Assembly: GCA_903861195.1 (NCBI GenBank)
Contig: CAIOTJ010000355.1
Span: 1 to 64,000, forward strand
Source of the DNA: an uncultured Planctomycetaceae bacterium
Lineage (GTDB): Bacteria > Planctomycetota > Planctomycetia > Planctomycetales > Planctomycetaceae
DNA: 64,000 bases
Reading direction: 5' to 3'
Below are positions 35,413 through 44,089 of this stretch, piece after piece. The notes under the pieces were generated by a model. That model was not told where the DNA came from. It was given only the letters and a program-made list of their open reading frames with translations, and did not search any database. Made by a program: the position numbers and the translations under genes. The stretch's first letter is position 1, and every line of letters starts with the position of its first letter.

Positions 35413-36160
35413 CCGCATGGGAATCTCGCGTCGTTCCGACGCGCCCCACTGCACCATCATTTCAAGATGCCCCAACCGAAGGCAGACGTTGCTTCCCGCG
35501 GCCCCGACCCGGGAGGACAGATCAGACGATTCGTCCTCGCTGGATGGGCCACCGCGAACGATGCCCTGCGGGGGATGGATCCCGGATCCACCCGGTGCCG
35601 ATGAACCGGGCCTCGATCATCCGCGAGACCGTGTCGCCTCCGTTCGCGGAGGCGGACAGACCGCCTCGCGGCCTGGAAGACGCCCGCCGTTCCCGGCACA
35701 GGTGGATGCTCAAATCCCCTCCGCGTCGCGTCGCGGCAGGGAGCAACGCTCTGTCTTTGTTGGGCTTCGCGACATCATTCTCGTGGATCGCTCCCCCTGG
35801 GGAAGATCCACGTCCCGTCTGGAGTCTCCAGCGGGTGGCCTCGTGGGGCAGCCCCCGCAAACCCGTCGACCCCACGCAATCATCCAACCCGGAGTCGCGC
35901 TCATGCACCCGCATTGAATGCCCAGCATCTTTCAGTTCTCGCCCTGGATGATCCCCCATGAGGTGACTTCTCTGGGACTCGCCGTCGGCTTCGACCAACG
36001 GCCCGAAGAATCCGGATGGCGATCGGAACCGGGCGGTTTTTTGCCCGTCCCGTCCCTGATCCGCCCCTTGTCGCCTTTCCTCCCGAACACCTCAGTGGAG
36101 GTTCCCGCCGCAACTCAACTGTCGTCCTCGCGTTTGCCTGTTTCCCCGAAGGAGATCTCC
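35413..36160 (+). other. Structured leader between the tRNA array and the slipin gene
   Basis: No protein gene is seen. The region holds several strong hairpins: TGGATC/GATCCA (35576-35590), CGCCTCCG-TTCG-CGGAGGCG with a UUCG tetraloop (35635-35654), CGTGGATC...GATCCACG with an inner TCCCC/GGGGA (35782-35812) and CTGGAG/CTCCAG (35819-35831). Pieces such as AGGT...TCAAATCCCC near 35700 resemble a T arm with an insertion, so part of it is probably decayed tRNA. Confidence 0.55.
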
Positions 36161-37261
36161 ATGTTCACCCAGGTTTTGATCCGCGGCTTTGAGGTCGGAC
36201 TGCTGTTTCGCGACGGCGAGTTTGCTGGTCTGCTGGCTCCCGGGCGGCATTGGTTCTTCGATCTCGTCCGGAAGATCCGTGTGGATGTGGTCTCGCAGCG
36301 AACCCCCGACCTTGTGCACGAGCAGCTCGACCTGATCGTCAAGTCGGGGGCGCTCAATGACCGGGCCGTTGTCCTCGACCTGCAGGAACACCAGCGGGCC
36401 CTCGTCTGGATCGACAACCGGTTCAGCCGGGTGCTCCCCGCGGGATTGCACGCCTTCTGGACCGGTCAGCGGCAGGTGCGGACCGAGGTGGTCGACGCCC
36501 GCGCGGTCCGGTTCGAGCACCCCGAGCTGAAGTCGATCTTGTCGTCCGCGACGTCTCGGCAGTGCCTCGATGTGTTCACCGTCGGCCGCGACTGCGCCGG
36601 GGTGCTGCACCAGGATGGTCAGTACCAGGCGACGCTCATTCCAGGAACGTACGCGTTCTGGAAGGGGCAGGGAGAGGTCAAGGTGGTGGAAATCGATCTG
36701 CGTGAGAACCAGATCGACATCGCCGGCCAGGACCTGATGACCGCCGACAAGGCCACCCTCCGGATCAACGCCGTCGTGACCTACCGGGTGGCAGATCCGC
36801 AGCGGGCCCTCAGCCAGAGCCACGATCTCCGGACCGCGCTCTACCGCGAAACGCAATTGGTTCTGCGGGCCGTGGTGGGAACGCGCGAGCTCGATCAGTT
36901 CCTCACCGACAAGGAGGCGGTGTCTCGGGAACTGGAGGAGTCGCTCCGCGGCCGGACGGCCGAACTGGGCCTCGAACTCTCTTCGGTCGGGATCCGCGAT
37001 GTGATCCTGCCGGGAGACATGAAGGAACTGCTCAACCGCGTGACGGCGGCCCGCAAGGAGGCCGAGGCGAATCTCATTCTCCGCCGGGAAGAGACGGCGG
37101 CGATGCGGTCGCAGGCCAATACGGCGAAGCTGCTGTCGGAATCTCCGGCCCTCATGCGGCTGCGTGAACTGGAGGCGCTCGAGCGGATCGCCGCGGCGGG
37201 CAAGCTCAACGTGGTCGTGGGTGACAAGGGACTCACCGACGCCGTGCTGAAGCTGCTGTAA
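36161..37261 (+). CDS. Slipin/SPFH (band 7) family protein with triplicated N-terminal repeat
   Basis: SPFH proteins oligomerise, often as membrane scaffolds. ATG 36161 has AAGGAG six bases upstream. The SPFH core is at about residues 140-330 (ADKATLRINAVVTYRVADPQ, ELGLELSSVGIRDVILPGDM) with a helical end rich in Glu/Arg. Unusually there is no N-terminal membrane hairpin. Instead a beta-rich unit occurs three times: GLLFRDGEFAGLLAPGRHWF, ALVWIDNRFSRVLPAGLHAF and GVLHQDGQYQATLIPGTYAF. It is 366 residues, codirectional with and downstream of the tRNA array, which suggests shared transcription or function. Confidence 0.85.
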   Translation: MFTQVLIRGFEVGLLFRDGEFAGLLAPGRHWFFDLVRKIRVDVVSQRTPDLVHEQLDLIVKSGALNDRAVVLDLQEHQRALVWIDNRFSRVLPAGLHAFWTGQRQVRTEVVDARAVRFEHPELKSILSSATSRQCLDVFTVGRDCAGVLHQDGQYQATLIPGTYAFWKGQGEVKVVEIDLRENQIDIAGQDLMTADKATLRINAVVTYRVADPQRALSQSHDLRTALYRETQLVLRAVVGTRELDQFLTDKEAVSRELEESLRGRTAELGLELSSVGIRDVILPGDMKELLNRVTAARKEAEANLILRREETAAMRSQANTAKLLSESPALMRLRELEALERIAAAGKLNVVVGDKGLTDAVLKLL

Positions 37262-37284
37262 CCCCAGAGTCGCCGGTCGCAACA

Positions 37285-37322
37285 AATCACCCCTGGCCTG
37301 CCTGCGCGGGCCGGGGGTGATT
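37285..37322. terminator. Hairpin after the slipin gene
   Basis: AATCACCCC pairs with GGGGTGATT, with an inner GGCC/GGCC pair, 24 nt after the slipin stop. The T-run is missing, so it may be a weak or factor-dependent terminator, or may serve the convergent gene as well. Confidence 0.5.
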
Positions 37323-37364
37323 GCCCGCGCGGGCCCCGGTCTCTGGGCGAGCGGACGTTTGTCA

Positions 37365-38987
37365 TCAGCTGCCAACCAGCACCGGCCGGGGATCTTTCGT
37401 TGCCGGATTGAGCTGCGTCACGCTCCGTTCGAAGGCGATCCGCACCTGCTCCCCCTCCCAGGCGCAGGTCAGCCGCTGACCGTGCGCCGTCTCGGTGAAC
37501 CGCCAGTCGATGACCAGGGTGTCGTCGTTGGTCCAGGCGGCGGCCGCCGAAGTGGTGTGCCGGCGGTCGGCCAACGTGCTCACCAGGTGCAGCGGCACGG
37601 GGGAAAACGTCGAGTCTCCCGCCAGCCATCGGCCCAGGCCAAACTCCACCCCCTGATCCCCGGCCGCGGACTCCAGAGAGAGTCTTCCCCGGCCATCCCG
37701 CAGCACGAATGAAGCCCGGGTAATTCCCAGCGCATTGTCGGCCACCGCATACACCCGCCGGTCGATGTGGGGCCCGCGGGGAGAGGCAGGTTTCCCCTGG
37801 GGGACCGGTAATGACAGCGCACTCAGCCGTTCACGCAGCTGGCCGCTCGCCTGGGGATTGGCGGGCAGCGGCTGCGGAGCCAGGGCGGGCAGCAGGTGCT
37901 TCCAGACCGCGTTGAGCACCCCCTGCAGGTCGTTGGTCTCGGAGGTCATGGCCAGCACAGTCTGCTGGTCGGGCAGGACCACGCAGTATTGACCGAACGC
38001 TCCATCTCCTCGAAAGGCCCCGTGCCGGCACCGCCAGAACTGGTAGCCATATCCCTGAGCCCAGTCGCTGGTCTCGCGGCGGGCGGGATCGTTGGCTGGG
38101 GCGTTCTCGATCTGTTTTCCCGTTGCCTCGCGGACCCAATCGGCGGTCAAGACGGGGGCCTGCTCCCAGGATCCCCCGGAAAGGTACAACTGCCCCAGCT
38201 TGGCGATGTCTTCGGTGCGCACCCGCAGCCCGAACGCGCCATGGTTCATTCCCTGGGGATTCTGCTCCCAGTCGGCGCCGGCAATGCCCAGCGGCGCGAA
38301 CAACCGCGGATTGAGAAAATCGAGCAGCGTCTGCCCCGTCGCCTGCTGAACGATGGCCGAGCAGAGAAACGTCGCCCCGTTGTTGTACGCGAAGTGCGTT
38401 CCCGGAGCGTGTTCGAGGGGGCGCGACAAGACCGACTTCACCCAGTTCTTCGCGGCCACGGTGAATCCCGGGCCAAACAGGGAATCTCCCGGGTGACCGG
38501 TCCCCATCATCAGCAGGTGTCGGACCCGCAGGTCGGCCAGTCGGGCTCCGACCATCTCGGGGAGGTCGTTCGGGAAAAACGAGACGACCTTGTCGTCGAG
38601 CGAGAGCCTTTTCTCGGCGGCGGCGATCCCCACGGCGGTCGCGCAGAAACTCTTGCTGAGGGAGTACATCGTGTGCCGCAGGTGCGGGGCATAGGGAGCC
38701 CACCACCCCTGGGCAATCACTCTGCCGTGCCGCACGAGCATCAGGCTGTGCAGGCTGAGTTTCGCGGCGGCGACACCTTCCAGCAGGGCCAGTACTCCGC
38801 GGGAGTCGACCCCCTGTTCCTCGGGAAGGCCCCGGGGCAGCCGGGTTTCCCTCTGTTGGGCCCACAGCGAAGAAGCGGCGCGGGGGCCGCAGCCCAGCAG
38901 CAGGGGAGACGCGGTGACCGAACGCAGAAAAGAGCGGCGGGAGACGGACATGGCGGAAAACCGGTGGAAGGACACAGGAGAAGTCAT
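37365..38987 (-). CDS. Tat-exported serine hydrolase, beta-lactamase class C/PBP-like fold
   Basis: Predicted periplasmic serine hydrolase. A twin-arginine signal SRRSFLRSVTASPLLLG follows either ATG 38987 (ATGA overlap with the upstream ATPase gene stop) or ATG 38951. The catalytic S-x-x-K is SLSK in HTMYSLSKSF, and Y-x-N is in FAYNNGATFL. About 350 residues form the beta-lactamase domain. The last 150 residues (DRRVYAVADNALGITRASFV onward) look like a separate beta-rich domain. Substrate unknown; esterase, peptidase or beta-lactamase activity are all possible. Confidence 0.85.
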   Translation of the reverse strand: MTSPVSFHRFSAMSVSRRSFLRSVTASPLLLGCGPRAASSLWAQQRETRLPRGLPEEQGVDSRGVLALLEGVAAAKLSLHSLMLVRHGRVIAQGWWAPYAPHLRHTMYSLSKSFCATAVGIAAAEKRLSLDDKVVSFFPNDLPEMVGARLADLRVRHLLMMGTGHPGDSLFGPGFTVAAKNWVKSVLSRPLEHAPGTHFAYNNGATFLCSAIVQQATGQTLLDFLNPRLFAPLGIAGADWEQNPQGMNHGAFGLRVRTEDIAKLGQLYLSGGSWEQAPVLTADWVREATGKQIENAPANDPARRETSDWAQGYGYQFWRCRHGAFRGDGAFGQYCVVLPDQQTVLAMTSETNDLQGVLNAVWKHLLPALAPQPLPANPQASGQLRERLSALSLPVPQGKPASPRGPHIDRRVYAVADNALGITRASFVLRDGRGRLSLESAAGDQGVEFGLGRWLAGDSTFSPVPLHLVSTLADRRHTTSAAAAWTNDDTLVIDWRFTETAHGQRLTCAWEGEQVRIAFERSVTQLNPATKDPRPVLVGS

Positions 38988-39742
38988 CCGGGAAGGATGA
39001 TCGCAGCCTCTTCGGGTTCGTCGTCGGTGTGATGCAGGAATCGCGCGGCTTGGGAGACATCGGTGCTGTCGCAGACGATCTGCCCGTCGCGCAACACGAT
39101 GTTCCGGCGGGCATTCCGCGCGACATTCAGATCATGCGTGACCAGGATCACGGTGATCCGTTCCGTCGCATTCAGATGCTTGAACAACGCCATGATATCG
39201 CGGCTGGTCTTCGAATCGAGGTTGCCTGTGGGCTCGTCTCCCAACAGGATGGCCGGTCGATTGACCAGTGCCCGGGCAATGGCGACCCGCTGCTGCTGAC
39301 CGCCGGACAGCTGGCTGGGATGGTGATCCAGCCGTTCGCCCAGGCCCACCAGGCCCAGCATCTCAATGGCCCGCCCACGGCGTTCGGCATGCGACATTCC
39401 GCGGGCGTACATCAGGGGGAGTTCGACGTTTTCGACGGCGGTGGTACGAGCCAGCAGGTTGAAGTTCTGGAACACGAACCCAATCCGCTGGTTGCGGATG
39501 CGGGCCCGCTCGTCCCGCGACATGGTCGCGATCTCCTCGCCCGCCAGCCGGTAACTCCCCGTGCTGGGTCGGTCGAGGCAGCCCAGGGTGTTCATGAGGG
39601 TCGACTTGCCCGAACCCGAAGGACCAATCAGGGCGACGAATTCCCCTTCTTCAATGGAGACATTCGCCGACTTGAGGGCCTCGACCTTCACCTCCCCCAG
39701 ATCGTACACCTTCGAAATGTTGGTCAGCTCAATCAGCGCCAT
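38984..39742 (-). CDS. ABC transporter ATP-binding protein, LolD/MacB type
   Basis: ATPase of an export or lipoprotein-release type ABC system. ATG 39742 (MALIELTNISKVYDLGEVKV) gives 252 residues. Walker A GPSGSGKST, Q-loop FVFQNFNLL, signature LSGGQQQRVAIARAL, Walker B ILLGDEPTGNLD and H-loop VTHD are all intact. A C-terminal tail of about 30 acidic residues is extra. It is divergent from the MacA-like adaptor gene. No FtsX/MacB-type permease is nearby. Confidence 0.93.
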   Translation of the reverse strand: MALIELTNISKVYDLGEVKVEALKSANVSIEEGEFVALIGPSGSGKSTLMNTLGCLDRPSTGSYRLAGEEIATMSRDERARIRNQRIGFVFQNFNLLARTTAVENVELPLMYARGMSHAERRGRAIEMLGLVGLGERLDHHPSQLSGGQQQRVAIARALVNRPAILLGDEPTGNLDSKTSRDIMALFKHLNATERITVILVTHDLNVARNARRNIVLRDGQIVCDSTDVSQAARFLHHTDDEPEEAAIILPG

Positions 39743-39844
39743 GCGGCGATTCCCCGGAAGACTGGCCGACACCCGCCGGCCGACCGTAAGGTATATGTTA
39801 GACTGTGTGGAGTGGGGCGCGGAGTTGTAGCGAACAGGAGCGGC

Positions 39845-41128
39845 ATGAAACGCTGGATCAAGTGGCTGGTGGTGTTGGGGGTGCTGGCGGGCGGAGTGCG
39901 CGCCGCCACGGGACCGGCGATCGAGTACTGGAGGAACCGCAACCAGCCCCAATGGCGGTATGCCGACGTCCAGGAAGGCGATATCATCTCGGTGGTCAAC
40001 GCCACAGGCAAGGTGCGGCCTGTGCGGAAGATTACGGTGGGATCGTTTGTATCGGGCCCGATTGACACCTCGGTGCGAATGGTGGGTTTCAACGAAGAAG
40101 TGCAGAAGGGCCAGGTTCTGTGCAAGATCGATCCCCGCATCTATAAAGCCAACCTGGATCGGGACGAGGCGACCTTGAAATCGAGGCAGGCTGAGGTACG
40201 TCGGGCCGATGCACAGTTGCAGCAGTCCCGGCGCGATCTCGACCGGGCAATCAAGCTGCGCGAGGAAGACAAGTCGTTCATTGCCCAGGCCGAGATGGAC
40301 AAGTTCTACTTCTCGGTGCTGTCTTTCGAGGCGCAGAAAGGACTGGCTGAAGCCAGTGTGAAGGTCGCGGAATCGCAGTTGGCGTTTTCCGAGGCACAGA
40401 TGGAGTATTGTGAAATCCGTGCCCCCGAGACGGGGATGATTATCGACCGGAAAATTGAGCCCGGGCAGACCCTTGCGGCCCAGTTCCAGACTCCCGAGCT
40501 GTTTATCATTGCCCCGAACATCCGCGAGCGGGTCGATCTGCTGGCTTCGGTCGATGAGTCGGAAATTGGGCTGATCCGTGAGGCGAATGCCAAGCAACTG
40601 CCCGTCAGTTTTACCGTCGACGCCTATCCCGACGTCTTGTTCGTGGGGAAAATCGAAGAGGTGCGGATGAATGCCACCACCACGCAGAATGTCGTGACTT
40701 ACCCGGTGATCGTCTCGAGCCCCAACCCCGACTTCAAGTTGCTGCCCGACATGACTGCCAGCATCTCGTTCGAAGTGGACGAGCGCCGGGGCATTCTCAA
40801 GATTCCCAACTCCGCCCTGCGGTTCTATCCCAATCCCAAACAGGTCCGGCCGGAAGACCGGCCCCTCGTCGAGGGGGTGGTGGAGGGAACCGACGAAGAG
40901 GGAAAAGAGGTCAAGTCCGAACGGTCATTGTCAGCCGACGAGCGGGCCAAGGGCCGTCGGAAGCGAAATCTGCGGCACGTCTGGATTACCGACGGGCGGT
41001 TGCTGCGCGCGGTGGCCGTTGAAACCGGCCTGTCGGACAGCCAGCACACCGAACTGGTGTCGGGCGATCTGAAGCCAGGAATGCCCCTGGTCATTGGCCT
41101 GCAAATTCCCGGGATGTCGGGGTCCTGA
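39845..41128 (+). CDS. Periplasmic adaptor protein (HlyD/MacA type)
   Basis: Membrane-fusion subunit that links an inner-membrane transporter to the outer membrane. ATG 39845 has AGGAG upstream. One N-terminal membrane segment (WIKWLVVLGVLAGGV), a split lipoyl/barrel-sandwich domain (VVNATGKVRPVRKITVGSFV ... EIRAPETGMIIDRKIEPGQT) around a coiled-coil hairpin (about residues 105-190), and a beta-barrel (PVSFTVDAYPDVLFVGKIEE). An acidic/basic insertion at about 325-370 is unusual. Length 427 residues. It is divergently paired with the ATPase. Confidence 0.92.
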   Translation: MKRWIKWLVVLGVLAGGVRAATGPAIEYWRNRNQPQWRYADVQEGDIISVVNATGKVRPVRKITVGSFVSGPIDTSVRMVGFNEEVQKGQVLCKIDPRIYKANLDRDEATLKSRQAEVRRADAQLQQSRRDLDRAIKLREEDKSFIAQAEMDKFYFSVLSFEAQKGLAEASVKVAESQLAFSEAQMEYCEIRAPETGMIIDRKIEPGQTLAAQFQTPELFIIAPNIRERVDLLASVDESEIGLIREANAKQLPVSFTVDAYPDVLFVGKIEEVRMNATTTQNVVTYPVIVSSPNPDFKLLPDMTASISFEVDERRGILKIPNSALRFYPNPKQVRPEDRPLVEGVVEGTDEEGKEVKSERSLSADERAKGRRKRNLRHVWITDGRLLRAVAVETGLSDSQHTELVSGDLKPGMPLVIGLQIPGMSGS

Positions 41129-41364
41129 CCGGGATCCGAAGCGCGAACATCAGTCCGGCTTTCCGCAACAGCCCCGGGGGAGCGCCGCGAATCCGAGGGC
41201 GGGCACACTCGCTCCCCTGTTCCTCCGGCCAGGAAAGACTACACTTCTCTCCGGTGACAGGCCGCCCTCCAGTGAGCCCGGGACCCCATCTGGATTGACC
41301 CATCTGGATTGATTCGGGGTGAACCAGCAGTCGTCCCTGGGAACATTTTGAAGGAAAACAGTGC

Positions 41365-41859
41365 ATGACGGTGTCTCCGGCGGATGTGATTGACTGGGGA
41401 GCGGTGCGGATCTCGGTGGATCCGTACGGACGGCTGACGCTTGTGCGCCCGGATGGCCAGACGCATGGGGGCCTCGTCCCCGTGAGAGCCTTTCCCACCA
41501 CCGACCCGGGGCGATGGATTTCGTTCACCGACAGTCAGGGGCGGGAAATGCTGCTGCTTGAGTCTCTCGAGCAGTTGTCTCCCGACAACCGGCTGTTGGT
41601 GCAGCAGGAACTGGCCCGCCGGGAATTCCAGCCGCGAATCTCCCGTGTTTTTGAAGCACGGCCGGGATCATCGCAGACCGACTGGCGGGTGCAGACCGAT
41701 CGCGGTGAGGTGGGATTCGCCACCACCACCGAAGAAAACGTGCGGGCCCAGGGAGAGCATGGCGTCCTCCTGACCGACACCCTCGGAATCCGGTACCTCA
41801 TTCCCGACCGGCGGGAACTCGACCCCGAGAGTCAGAAAATCCTGCGAAGGTTCCTGTAA
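41365..41859 (+). CDS. DUF1854 family protein
   Basis: Members of this family are small cytoplasmic proteins sometimes found next to ABC transporters or cyanophycin genes; their role is not settled. The product (164 residues) shows the family layout: N-terminal VRISVDPYGRLTLVRPDG, middle GREMLLLESLEQLSPDNRLL, and end GIRYLIPDRRELDPESQKIL. It lies 14 nt before the HEAT-repeat gene, so the two may be cotranscribed. No cyanophycin gene is present. Confidence 0.75.
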   Translation: MTVSPADVIDWGAVRISVDPYGRLTLVRPDGQTHGGLVPVRAFPTTDPGRWISFTDSQGREMLLLESLEQLSPDNRLLVQQELARREFQPRISRVFEARPGSSQTDWRVQTDRGEVGFATTTEENVRAQGEHGVLLTDTLGIRYLIPDRRELDPESQKILRRFL

Positions 41860-41873
41860 TCGCGAGACCTGGC

Positions 41874-43904
41874 ATGACTTCCGCTCGACAATCGCCGTTG
41901 GTTTTTTCGGGTTGGTGGGTGGGAGCGTGCATTGTGGGGGTCCTCGGCCTGGCGGGCTATGGACGGCAGGTGCAACAGCCCCAGACGGGAGTCGCCGAAC
42001 CGCCATCGGAGACGGCACTCCAACTCCGCGTGCAGCGCATCGAGTCCTGGGTCGAACAGCAGGACGAAGCGCTCCCCACGCTGCGCCGGCTGGTTTCCAC
42101 GGGAGACCGGCGCGATCAGCAGGACGCGGTGACCGCCCTCGCCCGGTTGGGGTCCGCCGCGGCCCCCGCCCGTCCCGAATTGGAGGGGGCGTTACTTTCC
42201 ACCGATGTGATCGTGCGGGAAATGGCCGTGAATTCCCTGGCCATGCTCCCCGATGAGCGGGGTTCCATCCTGGCCCGGTTGAGTCCCTTTCTGACCGATC
42301 CGGCCCGGGAGGTTCGCCGGGCCGCGGCCCGGGCCATCGAGCGGGCTCCGGACGACGTGCTGCGGGAAGCTCTGCGGGAGGGAGACCCCGAACTGCCCTA
42401 CCTGCGGTTGGAGCAACTGCGGCGGAGTGACATGCTGACCGCCGGCGATGTCGAGTTTCTGCGGGGCCTGCTGCAGTCGCGGCGCGAAGATGAATTCCTG
42501 CGGGCCGACTGCTTCGAACTGCTGATCTGGCACGACCAGCTGAACCTGCAGGATCTGTACGTGGCGCTGGGGAGCGAACTGCTCGATTTGAGCTCACTGG
42601 GACTGCGATATCTCGAAACGGTTGGGCCCCGGGCCAACCAGGCGGCAGCCCCCCTGTTGAAAATGCTGGAGGCTCCCACGGCGGGAGTTCACATGGCGGC
42701 TCTGCGCGGGCTGGCCCTGTTGGAAGATGAGGCTCGGGAGGTGTTGCCCAGCCTGGAGGAGTATTTGCATTCGGAACGCTGTGTGGATGTGGCGGCCACC
42801 GCCAGCCTGGTGGTGCGGCTGGGAGGTGACCGTCAACGGGCCGCCCGTTTGCTGCGGGAACGGCTGCTGGGGGAGGTGCCCGGTCATGCCTACGCACCAA
42901 CTCTGCTGGAGATCGACCCGGACATGGCCGGGGGGATTGTGGCGCTGCTGACGGCCCGCCTCGAGTCGGGCACGGGTGACCCGCGGGATGACTTGAACAA
43001 CCTGCGTCATTTTGGAGAGGCGGCCGCTCCCGCGGTCGATGTGTCGCGGCGTTTCCTGGCCGACCGTACTGGCGCCTACCGGGTCGATGGTGCCATGGTC
43101 CTGGCGGCGGCGGGTCCGGCCGCCGCCCCCGCCTTGCCCGACCTGATTGCGATTGTCCAGGAAGAGACCGACCTGGCCGCGGGAGCCGACCGGGGAGAGC
43201 GCCCTCTCGAACGCTGGGCTCTGAGAACGCTGCGGCATTTGGGGCCCCTGGGAGCAGCGGCGTGGCCGGTGTTGGTGGAACGCTGGTCGACCCTCGAGCC
43301 GCACCCAGCTCCCGAGGACACCGGCGAGGGCCTGGAGGCCATGGTGCTTGAGGCACTGGCAGCCGTCGCCCCGGGTGAGCCTGCCGTGCAGAATTGCTTC
43401 AGACGGGCCAGCCAGTTGGGTCCCGAGGTGGTCCGTCCCGTGGCCTGCGCGGGGCTGTTGGCCACCTCCACTCCCCTTCCCGAAGATTTGGCCCGGGCCC
43501 AGCAACTGGTGCTGGACAGACAACCGTCTCCCCGCAGGGGCCTGTTGATTGACTCCCTGGCGCGGCATGCCCCCCACTCGCGCGAGACCATCGAGGTCCT
43601 GATGACGCTGGTGGAAGGGGAAGAGTATCCTCTGGCAGACCGGCTGCTGGCCCTGGAATCGTTCGGGGAATTGGGGACGGCGATGTCTCCCTGGCGGGAC
43701 CGGCTGGAGAGTCTGCGGAATCGCCCTCGTGGCCGGTTTCCCGGACCATCGCGGGTGGCAGTCGAAGGGCCGATCTTTGCCGACCGGTACAAGCCGGCCG
43801 TGCGGCAAACACTCGCCCTGCGAAATTGGCTGAGGTTTGCCCTGCAACGGTTGGGCGAGCGTGAGGAGGCAGAGCGGTCGCAACGGCTGCAGCAATTGCA
43901 ATGA
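41874..43904 (+). CDS. Membrane-anchored HEAT-repeat protein
   Basis: Scaffold-type protein of unknown partner. One N-terminal membrane segment (WWVGACIVGVLGLAGYG) anchors a large alpha-solenoid of HEAT-like repeats, e.g. DAVTALARLGSAAAPARPEL, EMAVNSLAMLPDERGSILAR, VRRAAARAIERAPDDVLREA, and again near residues 230-290 and 400-430. Length 676 residues. It lies between DUF1854 and the MMPL transporter; such HEAT proteins are common in Planctomycetes. Confidence 0.82.
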   Translation: MTSARQSPLVFSGWWVGACIVGVLGLAGYGRQVQQPQTGVAEPPSETALQLRVQRIESWVEQQDEALPTLRRLVSTGDRRDQQDAVTALARLGSAAAPARPELEGALLSTDVIVREMAVNSLAMLPDERGSILARLSPFLTDPAREVRRAAARAIERAPDDVLREALREGDPELPYLRLEQLRRSDMLTAGDVEFLRGLLQSRREDEFLRADCFELLIWHDQLNLQDLYVALGSELLDLSSLGLRYLETVGPRANQAAAPLLKMLEAPTAGVHMAALRGLALLEDEAREVLPSLEEYLHSERCVDVAATASLVVRLGGDRQRAARLLRERLLGEVPGHAYAPTLLEIDPDMAGGIVALLTARLESGTGDPRDDLNNLRHFGEAAAPAVDVSRRFLADRTGAYRVDGAMVLAAAGPAAAPALPDLIAIVQEETDLAAGADRGERPLERWALRTLRHLGPLGAAAWPVLVERWSTLEPHPAPEDTGEGLEAMVLEALAAVAPGEPAVQNCFRRASQLGPEVVRPVACAGLLATSTPLPEDLARAQQLVLDRQPSPRRGLLIDSLARHAPHSRETIEVLMTLVEGEEYPLADRLLALESFGELGTAMSPWRDRLESLRNRPRGRFPGPSRVAVEGPIFADRYKPAVRQTLALRNWLRFALQRLGEREEAERSQRLQQLQ

Positions 43905-44089
43905 TGATGGCGGGCGGCGGCGCGGGGGGGACCGACGAGACAGGGTGGCGGACCGGCGGGAATTGACGTTCCACGCCAACCGAAACTACTGTCGATCCCG
44001 CGTTCGTGATACCGGGAGGATTGGAAGGCAATCGGAGATCGGTTCCCGCGGGGAACGGGTTGCCAGGGCGATCGTCCCCGGGAGACGGC

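Noticed and set aside
35440-35480. CATC-ATTTCAA-GATG arm considered as a second tRNA-Glu
   Set aside because: The anticodon-like hairpin is not followed by a T arm or a matching acceptor stem.
33300-35950. Many open reading frames of 60-290 codons on both strands across the tRNA array
   Set aside because: They run through well-folded tRNA genes, have no ribosome binding sites and their repeated peptide bits are only translations of T arms; GC-rich DNA keeps frames open by chance.
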